Origin: Streptomyces sp. 150FB
Lineage (GTDB): Bacteria; Actinomycetota; Actinomycetes; Streptomycetales; Streptomycetaceae
Direction: 5' to 3'
Length of the DNA: 36,172 nt
Assembly (NCBI RefSeq): GCF_000818195.1
Contig: NZ_JTHL01000001.1
Coordinates: 3,428,057 to 3,464,228, forward strand
Below, in pieces: positions 1-7,216 of the stretch. Within the stretch, counting starts at the first letter, position 1. The number at the start of each line of letters is the position of its first letter. The translations under genes were made by a program, and so were the position numbers. The notes under the pieces were generated by a model. That model did not search any database and had not been told where the DNA came from. It was given only the letters and a program-made list of their open reading frames with translations.

Positions 1-277
1 GGGGACCGCCGTCTCCCGGCTCCCGGAGGGCACGAACGCCCAGGTGAGCTGGGTGAACCAGGCGGACCTGTCGTCCGGCGGGGAGTACCGCAGCCGCGCC
101 GAGCACCTGAAGGAGGGGTCCGTCGTGGCCATCACGGTGGACGTGCTGTTCGCCGACGGCGGGTACGCCGCGGTCGCCGACACCGTCCTCATCACCGCGG
201 GCGCACCGGCCACCCTCACCACCACAACCGGTACCACCGGCACCACCGGCACCACCGAAGGGAGGTCGTCGAAGTGA
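1..277 (+). CDS. C-terminal part of a possible hotdog-fold (PaaI-like) thioesterase, 5' end outside window
   Basis: The reading frame is open from base 2 to the TGA at 275-277, so this is the last ~91 residues of a gene that begins upstream. The alternating hydrophobic pattern (VSWVNQADL, then GSVVAITVDVLFADGGYAAVADTVLI) looks to me like the last long strands of a hotdog thioesterase (sheet strand, then a substrate-modifying strand, then a final strand before the tail), but no catalytic residue lies in the visible part. The last ~25 residues are a Thr/Gly low-complexity tail (TTTTGTTGTTGTTEG) encoded by repeated ACC/GGC codons. The stop overlaps the GTG start of the next gene (GTGA), so the two are translationally coupled and probably act in one pathway. 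The family call is an inference from pattern; an unrelated beta-rich protein is possible. Confidence 0.4.
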   Translation, partial: GTAVSRLPEGTNAQVSWVNQADLSSGGEYRSRAEHLKEGSVVAITVDVLFADGGYAAVADTVLITAGAPATLTTTTGTTGTTGTTEGRSSK

Positions 278-1353
278 GGATCCTGTCGAACAGCGACATC
301 GAGCAGGTACTGACCGCCGACGAATGCCTCGCCACACTCCGTACGGCGTACGGCGAGCTGACCCGCGGCCAGGGCGCCAACCGCCCGCGCAACCACACGT
401 ACTTCCCCGTGAAGGACGACCGCTACCCCGGCTTCGGCTACCGCTTCAAATCGCAGGAGGGCGGCAATGTCTCCAGCGGCGTGTGGGCGCTGCGGATCAC
501 CTCCGACCTCGCGGGCGTCGAGACACTGCCGAGCGGCGGACAGCGGCGCCGGCTGATCCCGGCGGCGCCCGGTGGCAAGTACGTCGGCCTCGTCACGCTC
601 TACAGCCTGACGACGCTGGAGCCGCTCGCCATGCTGCACGACAGCTTCGTGCAGAAGATGCGCGTCGGCGCGACCTCGGCGCTCGGCATCGACGCGATGG
701 CCGCCCAGGACGCCACAGTGGCCGGCATGTTCGGCTCCGGGTGGCAGGCGGAAGCCCATCTGGAGACGCTGCTGCTGGTGCGTCCGGGGATCGAGGAGGT
801 ACGGGTCTTCAGCCCGACCGCCGAGCACCGCGAGAAGTTCGCCGAGGTGTGGAGCGAGCGCACCGGACGCCGGATCGTCCCCGTCTCGGAGCCGCGCGAC
901 GCGGTGACCGGCTGCCAGATCATCACCTGCGCGACCGCCACCATGGAACCGTGCTTCGACGGCTCCTGGATCGAGCCCGGCACCCACATCACGGCCATCA
1001 CCTCCCCCGACGGCACGGCGACGCGCCGGGAGCTGGACGACGCGACCTTCGACCGGGCCGACCGGATCGTGGTGCTCTCGCGCGAACAGGTCCACCACGA
1101 CAAGCAGTACGACATCCTCGGCCCGGTGGAGCGCGGCCGCCTCGCCTGGGAGGACATCAGGGAGCTGGGCGAGGTGCTGCTCGGCGACGCGCCGGGGCGT
1201 ACGTCACGGGACGAGGTGACGGTCTTCGCCAACAACACCGGTATGGGCGTCCAGTTCGCCGCTGTCTGCGCGCGGGCGCTGGAACTCGCCGAGGAACGCG
1301 GTCTGGGCCATGTCGTACCGACGGACTGGTTCCTGGAGGAGACGAGCCCGTAA
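274..1353 (+). CDS. ornithine cyclodeaminase / mu-crystallin family NAD(P)-dependent enzyme
   Basis: This 359-residue protein has the usual length and layout of the OCD/mu-crystallin family. The segment FVQKMRVGATSALGIDAMA contains the conserved Arg and the helix preceding the Rossmann domain. MFGSGWQAEAHLETLL (about residue 150) is the dinucleotide-binding GxGxQA turn, and HITAITSPDG near residue 248 matches the later family motif. Members deaminate and cyclise ornithine, reduce ketimines, or make unusual amino acids such as precursors of 2,3-diaminopropionate; the substrate cannot be read from the sequence. The GTG start at 274 overlaps the previous stop and has a GGGAGG ribosome-binding site at 260-265. 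It is followed, after 69 bases, by two aconitase-family subunit pairs, which suggests a pathway that isomerises a hydroxy-dicarboxylate and makes or uses an imino or amino acid. That pathway role is inference. Confidence 0.85.
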   Translation: MRILSNSDIEQVLTADECLATLRTAYGELTRGQGANRPRNHTYFPVKDDRYPGFGYRFKSQEGGNVSSGVWALRITSDLAGVETLPSGGQRRRLIPAAPGGKYVGLVTLYSLTTLEPLAMLHDSFVQKMRVGATSALGIDAMAAQDATVAGMFGSGWQAEAHLETLLLVRPGIEEVRVFSPTAEHREKFAEVWSERTGRRIVPVSEPRDAVTGCQIITCATATMEPCFDGSWIEPGTHITAITSPDGTATRRELDDATFDRADRIVVLSREQVHHDKQYDILGPVERGRLAWEDIRELGEVLLGDAPGRTSRDEVTVFANNTGMGVQFAAVCARALELAEERGLGHVVPTDWFLEETSP

Positions 1354-1422
1354 GCGGCCCGTGAGTGGCCCGTAAGCGGCCCCGCACGACAACCAGCGCA
1401 GCCAATCAGGGAGTTGCAGCAC

Positions 1423-1959
1423 ATGGAAGCCGAACATCGCGTCGGCGGCGCGACGATCACCTTCGGGGAGAGCGTCAACACCGACGTCATCATTCCGGGC
1501 CGGTATCTGGTCAGCATCGACCCGGCCGAACTCGCCGAGCACGCCTTCGAGCCACTGGGCCCCGAGGTCCAGCGCCACCTGCGGGCCAGTTCCGTCGTCG
1601 TTGCGGGCCGCAACTTCGGCTGCGGCAGCGCCCGCGAACAGGCGGCGACCTGCCTGATCGGCGCGGGCATCAAGGCCGTCGTCGCGAGTTCGTTCTCGCG
1701 GGTCTTCTTCCGCAACGCGATCAACACCGGTCTGCCGGCGATCGAATGCCCGGACGCCGTGGAGGCCCTGCGCGCGCAGAGCGCACGGAGCGACGAGGGC
1801 GGCGAGGGCGCCCAGGGCGAGATGTGGGTGGACTACCACGCGGGCACGGTCGAGACGGCCGGACAGACCTTCACCTTCGCGCCGTACCCCCAGGGGCTGC
1901 TGGACATCCTGGAGGACGGCGGCCTGATAGCTCACCTGATGCGAGGCGCCTCGACATGA
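1423..1959 (+). CDS. LeuD-type small subunit of an aconitase-superfamily dehydratase, pair 1
   Basis: This 178-residue protein is a canonical swivelling small subunit of the isopropylmalate isomerase/homoaconitase group. FGESVNTDVIIPGRY (about 14-28) is the N-terminal substrate-loop motif, and GRNFGCGSAREQA (62-74) is the hallmark GxNFGCGSxRE sequence whose Ser and Arg bind the substrate carboxylate. KAVVASSFSRVFFRNAINTGLP follows as expected. I chose ATG 1423 because GGGAG at 1409-1413 sits nine bases upstream; an in-frame TTG at 1414 would leave no room for it. The stop overlaps the start of the large subunit (ATGA at 1956-1959), so the two are coupled and surely form one enzyme. It is probably not the housekeeping leucine enzyme, because its neighbours are not leucine genes. 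The true substrate (isopropylmalate-, citramalate- or dimethylmalate-like) is unknown. Confidence 0.88.
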   Translation: MEAEHRVGGATITFGESVNTDVIIPGRYLVSIDPAELAEHAFEPLGPEVQRHLRASSVVVAGRNFGCGSAREQAATCLIGAGIKAVVASSFSRVFFRNAINTGLPAIECPDAVEALRAQSARSDEGGEGAQGEMWVDYHAGTVETAGQTFTFAPYPQGLLDILEDGGLIAHLMRGAST

Positions 1960-3266
1960 CCACAGCCACACCCACAGCCACAGCCGCGAAGACCTTCGCG
2001 CAGAAGGCGATCGAGCGGGCTTCGGGCGAGCACGACCTCGTCCCGGGGCAGATCGTCGACGCCTTCCCCGACGTGTACATGAGCCACACGGCGAGCTGGC
2101 GGTGCATCCGCACGCTGGAGAAGATGGGCGTCAGCGAGCTGTACGACCGCGATCGCGTCGCCATGGTCATGGACCACATCTCCCCCGCGATGAACGCCAA
2201 GACAGCGGCCGACCACCAACTGTGCCGCGAGTTCGCCGACCGGATGGGCATCAAGAACTTCTACGACGTCAACGCAGGCATCGCGCATATCGTCCTGATG
2301 GAGAACGGCCTGATCAAGCCGGGGCAGTTCGTCATCGGCACCGACTCGCACTCCACCATCTACGGCGCGCTGGGCGCGTTCGGCACGGGTGTCGGATTCA
2401 GCGAGATCACCGCCGCGTGGGTCACCGGCAAGCTGTGGGTCAAAGTCCCAGAGTCGGTCCGCGTCCGGATCGACGGCGAGCTTCCGGTGGGCAGTTACGC
2501 CAAGGACGTGATGCTCAAGCTGATCGGCGACCTCGGCGCCGACGGACTGACGTACTGCTCCGCCGAGTTCACCGGTTCGTACGTGGAGTCCCGTTCGGTG
2601 TCGGAGCGGATGACCTTCTGCAATCTGGCCATGGAGATGGGCGCGAAGAACGCGTTCGTCGCGCCCGACGGCGAGACACGGCGCTATCTGGAGGAGGCGG
2701 GCGTCGCGGCCGACGGGTACGAGGTGCTGCTGCCGGACGCCGGGGCCGCCTACCGCGAGACCGTGCACCTGGACGGATCGAAGCTCATGCCGCAGATCGC
2801 CGTGCCGCACACCGTGGACAACGTGGTCGGTGTCGACGAGGTGGCGGGCACCAAGCTCGACCAGGTCTTCATCGGCTCCTGCGCCAACGCGAAGTACGAC
2901 GATCTGGCGATCGCCGCCGAGGTGCTGGCGGGCCACCGGATCGCGAAGGGCGTACGTCTGGTGGTCACCCCGGCCTCGGCCGCCGTGATGGCGAAGGCCT
3001 CCACCACCGGCGTACTGGCCACCCTGATCGAGGCGGGCGCGATGATCACCAACGCGGGCTGCGGCGCCTGCGCCGGCAACGGCGGCGCGATGGCCGACGG
3101 CGAGGTGACCCTCTCCACGGCGAACCGCAACTTCCAGGGCCGGATGGGCAGTTACCAGTCGAGCATCTACCTGAGCAGCCCCGCGACGGCGGCGGCGTCG
3201 GCGATCAGGGGCGTCATCACCAATCCGGCGGACGTCATGACGGGCGAAGGGGCGGCGGTCGCATGA
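1956..3266 (+). CDS. LeuC-type large subunit of an aconitase-superfamily dehydratase, pair 1 (Fe-S ligands intact)
   Basis: This 436-residue protein is an iron-sulfur large subunit of the isopropylmalate isomerase/homoaconitase/dimethylmalate dehydratase group. All three cluster cysteines are present: Cys309 in FIGSCAN and Cys369 and Cys372 in NAGCGACAGNGG. The catalytic-region motif GTDSHSTIYGALGAFGTG lies at 128-144, and the C-terminal family motif ANRNFQGRMGSY at 389-400. The frame is open far upstream, but the start is ATG 1956, which overlaps the stop of the small-subunit gene (ATGA). The Thr/Ala-rich first 12 residues (TTATPTATAA) are a short unconserved leader. Known relatives add and remove water across a 2-hydroxy dicarboxylate. 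The next gene is a paralogue that has lost the cluster ligands. Substrate is not determinable here. Confidence 0.9.
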   Translation: MTTATPTATAAKTFAQKAIERASGEHDLVPGQIVDAFPDVYMSHTASWRCIRTLEKMGVSELYDRDRVAMVMDHISPAMNAKTAADHQLCREFADRMGIKNFYDVNAGIAHIVLMENGLIKPGQFVIGTDSHSTIYGALGAFGTGVGFSEITAAWVTGKLWVKVPESVRVRIDGELPVGSYAKDVMLKLIGDLGADGLTYCSAEFTGSYVESRSVSERMTFCNLAMEMGAKNAFVAPDGETRRYLEEAGVAADGYEVLLPDAGAAYRETVHLDGSKLMPQIAVPHTVDNVVGVDEVAGTKLDQVFIGSCANAKYDDLAIAAEVLAGHRIAKGVRLVVTPASAAVMAKASTTGVLATLIEAGAMITNAGCGACAGNGGAMADGEVTLSTANRNFQGRMGSYQSSIYLSSPATAAASAIRGVITNPADVMTGEGAAVA

Positions 3267-4573
3267 ACCTCGCTGAGAAGATCCTCGCGAAGGCGAGCGG
3301 ACGCAAGAGCGTCGAGCCCGGTGAGATCGTGATCGCGAATGTGGACCGGCTGCTGATGCACGACCTCAGCGGCTATCTGACCGGCGAGGTGTACGAGAAG
3401 AGGGTCGGCCGACCGATCCCGCACCCGGAGCGGGCCGTGATGGTCTTCGACCACCACTTCTCACCGCCGACCGAGCGCCAGGCCGAGGTGCTGAAGGCCA
3501 ACCGGGCGTGGGCGCGCAAGCACGGCATCAACCTCTTCGACTGCGGCAACGGCAACCTCCACCACGCCGCCGTACGCAACGGCTTCATCAAGCCGGGCAT
3601 GATCGTGGTGGGCTCCGACAGCCACACCCCGGTGCACGGGGCGCTGGGCGCGCTGGCGATGGCGCTGGGCAACGACTCGCACGCGGGGACCGTACTCCCG
3701 TACGGCAAGGCCTGGTTCAAGGTCCCGGAGACCGTACGGATCGAACTCCACGGCACCCCGCGCCCCGGCACCACCGCGCGCGACATCGCGCTCTGGCTGG
3801 TGGCCGAGATCGGCGAGGGCGAACTCAACTACGCGGCGGTCGAGTTCGCGGGCCCCTACATCAAGGGGTCGGACTTCTGGGACCGTTGGCTGTTCCCGCT
3901 GCTCTGTGTGGACCTGGGCGCCAAGTGCAGCTACGTGGAGCCGGACGAGGTCACGGAGGCCTTCGTCCGTACCCTCCCCGGCGGTCTGCCCGAGGAGCTG
4001 CCGCGCGGGGACGGCGACGGCAGGGAGGCGGCGACCGTCCTGCGGTACGACGTCGGTGACGTGGTCCCGCTCGTGGCGTGCCCGCCCACCGTCGGCAACA
4101 TCAAGCCGGTGGACGAGGTGGCCGGAAAGCCCGTGCTGTGGGCGGAGTTGGGCGGCCACGGCGGCGGGCGCCTGGAGGACATCAGGGTGGCGGCGAAGAT
4201 CCTCTCCGGCCACCGCGTCCACCCGGGCACCCGCTTCAACATCGTCCCCTCCAGCCGCGAGGTCTTCGCCGAGGCGCTGCGCGAGGGCCTGGTCCTGGAA
4301 CTGCACGAGGCGGGCGCGAACTTCTTCCCGCCGAGCACCGGCTCCAACCAGGCCATCAACATGGGCGCGATGGCGTCGGGCGAGGCGATGATCTCGACCC
4401 ACTCCCGGAACTTCCCGGGCCGCAACGGCAGCAGCGAAGCCGAAATGTATCTCGCGTCGGCGGCGACGGTGGCCGCGTCCGCGATCGCCGGAGAGATCGC
4501 CCCGGAGCGGGCTTCGGAGCGCGCCGGGAAGAGCGCCGGACAGGCCGGCCGGAACGACGGGAGCAGCAAATGA
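3263..4573 (+). CDS. aconitase-superfamily large subunit, pair 2, lacking all Fe-S cluster cysteines
   Basis: This 436-residue protein aligns end to end with the preceding large subunit. It keeps GSDSHTPVHGALGALAMALG (117-136), the VAAKILSGHRVHPG segment and the STHSRNFPGRNGS family motif (378-390). However, the cluster sites are gone: the FIGSCxN position reads AELGGHGGG (His299 aligns with Cys309 of pair 1), and the GCGxC position reads PPSTGSNQ. The last cysteine in the protein is Cys273, so none remains in the C-terminal 163 residues. The frame is intact and codon use is normal, so this is not a decayed gene. ATG 3263 overlaps the previous stop, and the gene's own stop overlaps the next start. 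It may be a cluster-free enzyme, a structural partner of pair 1, or a pseudoenzyme that binds the substrate. The C-terminal ~25 residues are a hydrophilic extension. Confidence 0.85.
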   Translation: MNLAEKILAKASGRKSVEPGEIVIANVDRLLMHDLSGYLTGEVYEKRVGRPIPHPERAVMVFDHHFSPPTERQAEVLKANRAWARKHGINLFDCGNGNLHHAAVRNGFIKPGMIVVGSDSHTPVHGALGALAMALGNDSHAGTVLPYGKAWFKVPETVRIELHGTPRPGTTARDIALWLVAEIGEGELNYAAVEFAGPYIKGSDFWDRWLFPLLCVDLGAKCSYVEPDEVTEAFVRTLPGGLPEELPRGDGDGREAATVLRYDVGDVVPLVACPPTVGNIKPVDEVAGKPVLWAELGGHGGGRLEDIRVAAKILSGHRVHPGTRFNIVPSSREVFAEALREGLVLELHEAGANFFPPSTGSNQAINMGAMASGEAMISTHSRNFPGRNGSSEAEMYLASAATVAASAIAGEIAPERASERAGKSAGQAGRNDGSSK

Positions 4574-5067
4574 AGTTCGAGGGCCGCTGCTGGAAGTTCG
4601 GCGACAACATCCCCACCGACCGTCTGGTGAAGTCGCAGTACGTCTTCGAGCCGATGGAGGTCATGGCCAAACACGTCCTGGAGGATCTCGATCCGGAGTT
4701 CCCGCTGCGGGTCCAGCCGGGAGACATCGTGGTGGCGGGCAAGCACTTCGGCCAGTCCTCGGGCCGCGCGATCGCCACGAAGGCGCTCAAGGCCACCGGC
4801 ATCGGCTGCGTGGTTGCGGAGACCTTCGCGCGGACCTTCTACCGCAACTGCTTCGAGGTCGGCCTGCCGGCGCTGGAGGTCAAGGGCATCACCACGCTGG
4901 CCACGGCCGGCGCCCCGCTGCGCGTGGACCTCACGACGGGCACGGTGACGAACGTGACGACCGGCGCCACCCTGACCGGCGAGCCGGCCGACCCGTTCCT
5001 GGTGGAGATGCTGGACGCGGGGGGCCTGATCGCGCTGGCGTCGAAGCGTACGGATCTGTTCGGTTGA
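4570..5067 (+). CDS. LeuD-type small subunit, pair 2, with altered signature
   Basis: This 165-residue protein belongs to the aconitase swivel/LeuD small-subunit fold: WKFGDNIPTDRLVKSQY near the N-terminus, a central GKHFGQSSGRAIATKAL (57-73), and VVAETFARTFYRNCFEVGLPALEV. In a canonical LeuD the central motif is GxNFGCGSSRE; here Cys-Gly-Ser is replaced by Gln-Ser-Ser and the Arg-Glu pair by Gly-Arg-Ala, so the substrate-binding loop is changed. The N-terminal DTDxIIP loop is also altered to PTDRLVK. ATG 4570 overlaps the stop of the cysteine-free large subunit (ATGA), so the two are coupled. Both subunits of pair 2 have changed at their active-site loops, which suggests co-evolution toward another reaction or a non-catalytic role. 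This is the last gene of the operon. Confidence 0.82.
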   Translation: MKFEGRCWKFGDNIPTDRLVKSQYVFEPMEVMAKHVLEDLDPEFPLRVQPGDIVVAGKHFGQSSGRAIATKALKATGIGCVVAETFARTFYRNCFEVGLPALEVKGITTLATAGAPLRVDLTTGTVTNVTTGATLTGEPADPFLVEMLDAGGLIALASKRTDLFG

Positions 5068-5114
5068 GGTTCGGGTGACGCTCGGTTGAGGCTCGGGGGC
5101 GGGCTGAGGCTCGC

Positions 5115-5738
5115 TCAGCGCGCCGCGGCAGCCGTGGCGGCGGCGGCAGCGAGCGTACGGCTGACCTCGGCGGCCCCGGTCGCGATGGCGTCGAGCCCGA
5201 CGGTGCGGGCGCGGTGCAGGAAGCCGCTCAGATGGAGAAGCACAGCGTAGCCATGGGCGGCCGCGCTGTGCTTTTCCAGTAGGTCGAGCGCCGCCTCGGG
5301 GTCGTGTCCTGCGATGTCCATCGCGATCGGCAGCAGGATGTCCATCACGGCACGGCCCGCCGCGCTGAGGTCGGCGTCGCGGTGGTTCTCCAGTTGTTCC
5401 GAGTAGATCAGGTCGAAACCGGCGTGATGGCGCGCGACGAAGCGCACGTACACCTCCGCCGTCACCGCGAGCGCCTCCCCCGGATCACCGGTCGTGTCGT
5501 TCGCGAGGGCGGTACGCAGGTCGGCGGCCAGGAGTTCGGCCGCACGGGTCGCGGTGGCGCTCAGCAGGTCCAGGCGGGTGGCGAAGTGCCGGTACGGCGC
5601 CCGCGGGCTCACCCCCGTACGCCGGGCGGCCTCCGCCACGGACAGTGCGTCGACGCCACGCTCGGCGATCAGCGCGAGGGAGGCCTCGACGAGGGCCGCA
5701 CGCAGGTCGCCGTGGTGGTAGCTACCGCCCTTGCCCAC
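5115..5738 (-). CDS. TetR family transcriptional regulator (WHG-domain type)
   Basis: The protein has 207 residues with GTG 5738 as start. It begins GKGGSYHHGDLRAAL, followed by a helix-turn-helix (LSVAEAARRTGVSPRAPYRHFATRLDLL, about 32-60) typical of TetR proteins with the TetR_C_33/WHG ligand domain. The C-terminal half is helical and ends in an alanine run. GTG 5738 is preferred over the ATG at 5795 because GAGAGGAA lies just upstream of it; the longer version would also run into the operator. It is divergent from the SDR gene at 5862, and the shared intergenic region carries two nested perfect inverted repeats, so it probably represses itself and the SDR. It is convergent with the isomerase operon, with 47 bases between the stops. 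Confidence 0.87.
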   Translation of the reverse strand: MGKGGSYHHGDLRAALVEASLALIAERGVDALSVAEAARRTGVSPRAPYRHFATRLDLLSATATRAAELLAADLRTALANDTTGDPGEALAVTAEVYVRFVARHHAGFDLIYSEQLENHRDADLSAAGRAVMDILLPIAMDIAGHDPEAALDLLEKHSAAAHGYAVLLHLSGFLHRARTVGLDAIATGAAEVSRTLAAAAATAAAAR

Positions 5739-5772
5739 GAAATTCCTCTCGGCCCGGCCCTGATCGTCGTCC

Positions 5773-5828
5773 CTCCAATGTAGTCGGGGTGGCACTTGCT
5801 TCTATGTATGAGGGGTCATACATTGGAG
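5773..5828. promoter_or_regulatory. nested inverted repeats, probable TetR operator between divergent genes
   Basis: Two perfect inverted repeats lie between the TetR and SDR starts. The inner one is ATGTATGA (5804-5811), a GGGG spacer, then TCATACAT (5816-5823). The outer one pairs CTCCAATGTA (5773-5782) with TACATTGGAG (5819-5828). Their position and dyad symmetry fit a TetR-type operator that controls both genes. Binding by the adjacent TetR is inferred from neighbourhood. Confidence 0.72.
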
Positions 5829-5861
5829 GAGTCAGCGAGCCCGCCCAGCAGAGGAACCTTC

Positions 5862-6647
5862 ATGCCGGAAATCGACAACAAGACCCACAACAGGACCGAC
5901 AACAGGACTGAGGACAAGATCCAGAACAAGGTCGTCGCCATCACAGGCGCCAGCAGCGGAATCGGCGAGGCGACCGCCCTCCTGCTCGCCGAACGCGGCG
6001 CGAAGGTCGTCCTCGGCGCGCGCCGGGCGGAGCGCCTCGACGCTCTGGTGGCCCGCATCAAAGAGGCGGGCGGCGAGGCCGTCTCCGTACGTACGGACGT
6101 GACCAGCCGCGCGGATCTGTCCGACCTCGTCGAGCTGGCGCGCGAACGCTTCGGGAGGCTCGACGTCCTCTTCAGCAATGCCGGCGTCATGCCGGTCTCC
6201 CCGCTCGACGACCTGCGCGTCGAGGACTGGGAGGCGATGGTCGACGTCAACCTCAAGGGAGTTCTGTACGGCATCGCGGCGGCGCTGCCCGTCTTCCGCG
6301 AGCAGGGTTTCGGGCACTTCGTGAACACGGCGTCGACGTCGGCGCATCGCATCGTGCCGAACCAGTCCGTCTACGCAGGAACGAAGTTCGCCGTGCGGGC
6401 CATTTCCGAGGGGTTGCGCCAGGAGGCCGGCGACAAGCTGCGCGTGACGATCATTTCGCCCGGCTACACCCGTACCGATTTCGGCGTGAACGTGACGAGC
6501 CCGGAAATGAGGGCCCAACTCGAAGCGTCCGTGGCCGGGTTCGCCATGCCGCCGAGCGCGATCGCCCGCGCTGTCGCGTTCGCGATCGAGCAGCCGGCCG
6601 ACATCGACGTCGGCGAGGTCATCGTCCGCCCCACGGCGCAGAGCTGA
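5862..6647 (+). CDS. short-chain dehydrogenase/reductase (SDR), classical
   Basis: The enzyme has 261 residues and is a cytoplasmic NAD(P)-dependent oxidoreductase. TGASSGIG (cofactor glycine motif), FSNAGVMP (NAG motif), VDVNLKGVLYG and NTASTSAHRIVPNQSVYAGTK (catalytic Ser, Tyr and Lys in YxxxK) occur in the classical order, followed by ISPGYTRTDF. The start at ATG 5862 is supported by GAGGAA at 5851-5856. The first ~20 residues are a polar Asn/Asp/Thr/Lys stretch with repeated NKTHNRTDNRTEDK, ahead of the first beta strand. It is probably derepressed through the TetR operator immediately upstream. The substrate is unknown; relatives include quinone and aldehyde reductases. Confidence 0.88.
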   Translation: MPEIDNKTHNRTDNRTEDKIQNKVVAITGASSGIGEATALLLAERGAKVVLGARRAERLDALVARIKEAGGEAVSVRTDVTSRADLSDLVELARERFGRLDVLFSNAGVMPVSPLDDLRVEDWEAMVDVNLKGVLYGIAAALPVFREQGFGHFVNTASTSAHRIVPNQSVYAGTKFAVRAISEGLRQEAGDKLRVTIISPGYTRTDFGVNVTSPEMRAQLEASVAGFAMPPSAIARAVAFAIEQPADIDVGEVIVRPTAQS

Positions 6648-6656
6648 TCCACGCGG

Positions 6657-7115
6657 TCACCGCTCGAAGCGCTCGAAACCCCCGAAGCGCTCGAAACGGG
6701 AGACGAACCGCCGTTGCCAGGGCGTCTCCACCGCGTGCGCGTCGTAATGCTCACGGACGTACGCGACCGCTTCGCCGCCCGGCACCCCGTCCAGTACGGC
6801 GATACAGGCCAGCGCCGTCCCCGTACGCCCGCGCCCGCCACCGCACGCGACCTCGACCCGCTCGTCCCCGGCCCGCGCCAGCACCGTACGCAGCGCGTCG
6901 GCGGCATCCGTACGGTCGGAGGGCAGCCGGAAGTCGGGCCAGCGAAGCCACCGGGATTCCCAGTCCACGGGGGCCGGCCGGCGGCCCAGCAGATACAGCC
7001 CGAACTGCGGCAGGGGCCCGCCGGGAAGGGCCCGCCGCAGCCCCCGCCCGCGTACGAACCGCCCGGACGGCAGCTCCAGCAGACCGGGGGTTCCGGGCTC
7101 CCACGTAGCGTTCAT
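6657..7115 (-). CDS. protein-tyrosine-phosphatase-like protein (CX5R, WPD loop)
   Basis: This 152-residue protein carries VEVACGGGRGRTGTALAC, in which Cys91 and Arg97 form the CX5R phosphate-binding loop of cysteine phosphatases. WPDF at 59-62 matches the general-acid WPD loop placed about 30 residues earlier. Length and layout fit the single-domain tyrosine/dual-specificity phosphatases common in actinomycetes. The C-terminus is a small repeat (RFERFGGFERFER) made by near-identical codon blocks. No convincing ribosome-binding site precedes ATG 7115. It is convergent with the SDR gene, only nine bases away. The physiological substrate (phosphoprotein or small phosphate ester) cannot be read from the sequence. 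Confidence 0.72.
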   Translation of the reverse strand: MNATWEPGTPGLLELPSGRFVRGRGLRRALPGGPLPQFGLYLLGRRPAPVDWESRWLRWPDFRLPSDRTDAADALRTVLARAGDERVEVACGGGRGRTGTALACIAVLDGVPGGEAVAYVREHYDAHAVETPWQRRFVSRFERFGGFERFER

Positions 7116-7165
7116 CGGGGGATCGTAACGGTCCGCGATCCATGAAATCCCTGGAACGACGCTCC

Positions 7166-7216
7166 GCGATTCACAACGCCCCGTGATTCAGGACGCCTCG
7201 TGATTCAGGACGAGAT
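7166..7216. repeat. three imperfect 17-bp tandem repeats
   Basis: GATTCA recurs at 7168, 7185 and 7202, exactly 17 bases apart, within units of the form GTGATTCAGGACGCCTC. Units two and three are nearly identical, and unit one is degenerate. The array spans the intergenic space downstream of the DUF4190 gene and covers its stop codon, so it looks like local slippage duplication of the gene's 3' end. Confidence 0.7.

Noticed and set aside
1365..1955. Upstream extension of the pair-1 large subunit
   Set aside because: The frame is open only because stops are rare; the extension is Arg-rich and overlaps the small-subunit gene. The ATGA overlap at 1956 marks the real start.
2102..3262. Upstream extension of the pair-2 large subunit
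   Set aside because: It lies out of frame inside the pair-1 large subunit gene and has no family pattern; ATG 3263 overlaps the preceding stop.
4120..4360. Frameshift or sequencing error as the cause of the missing cysteines in pair 2
   Set aside because: Sequence similarity to pair 1 continues on both sides in the same frame (VAAKILSGHRV and SRNFPGRNG), so no frameshift can explain both changed motifs.
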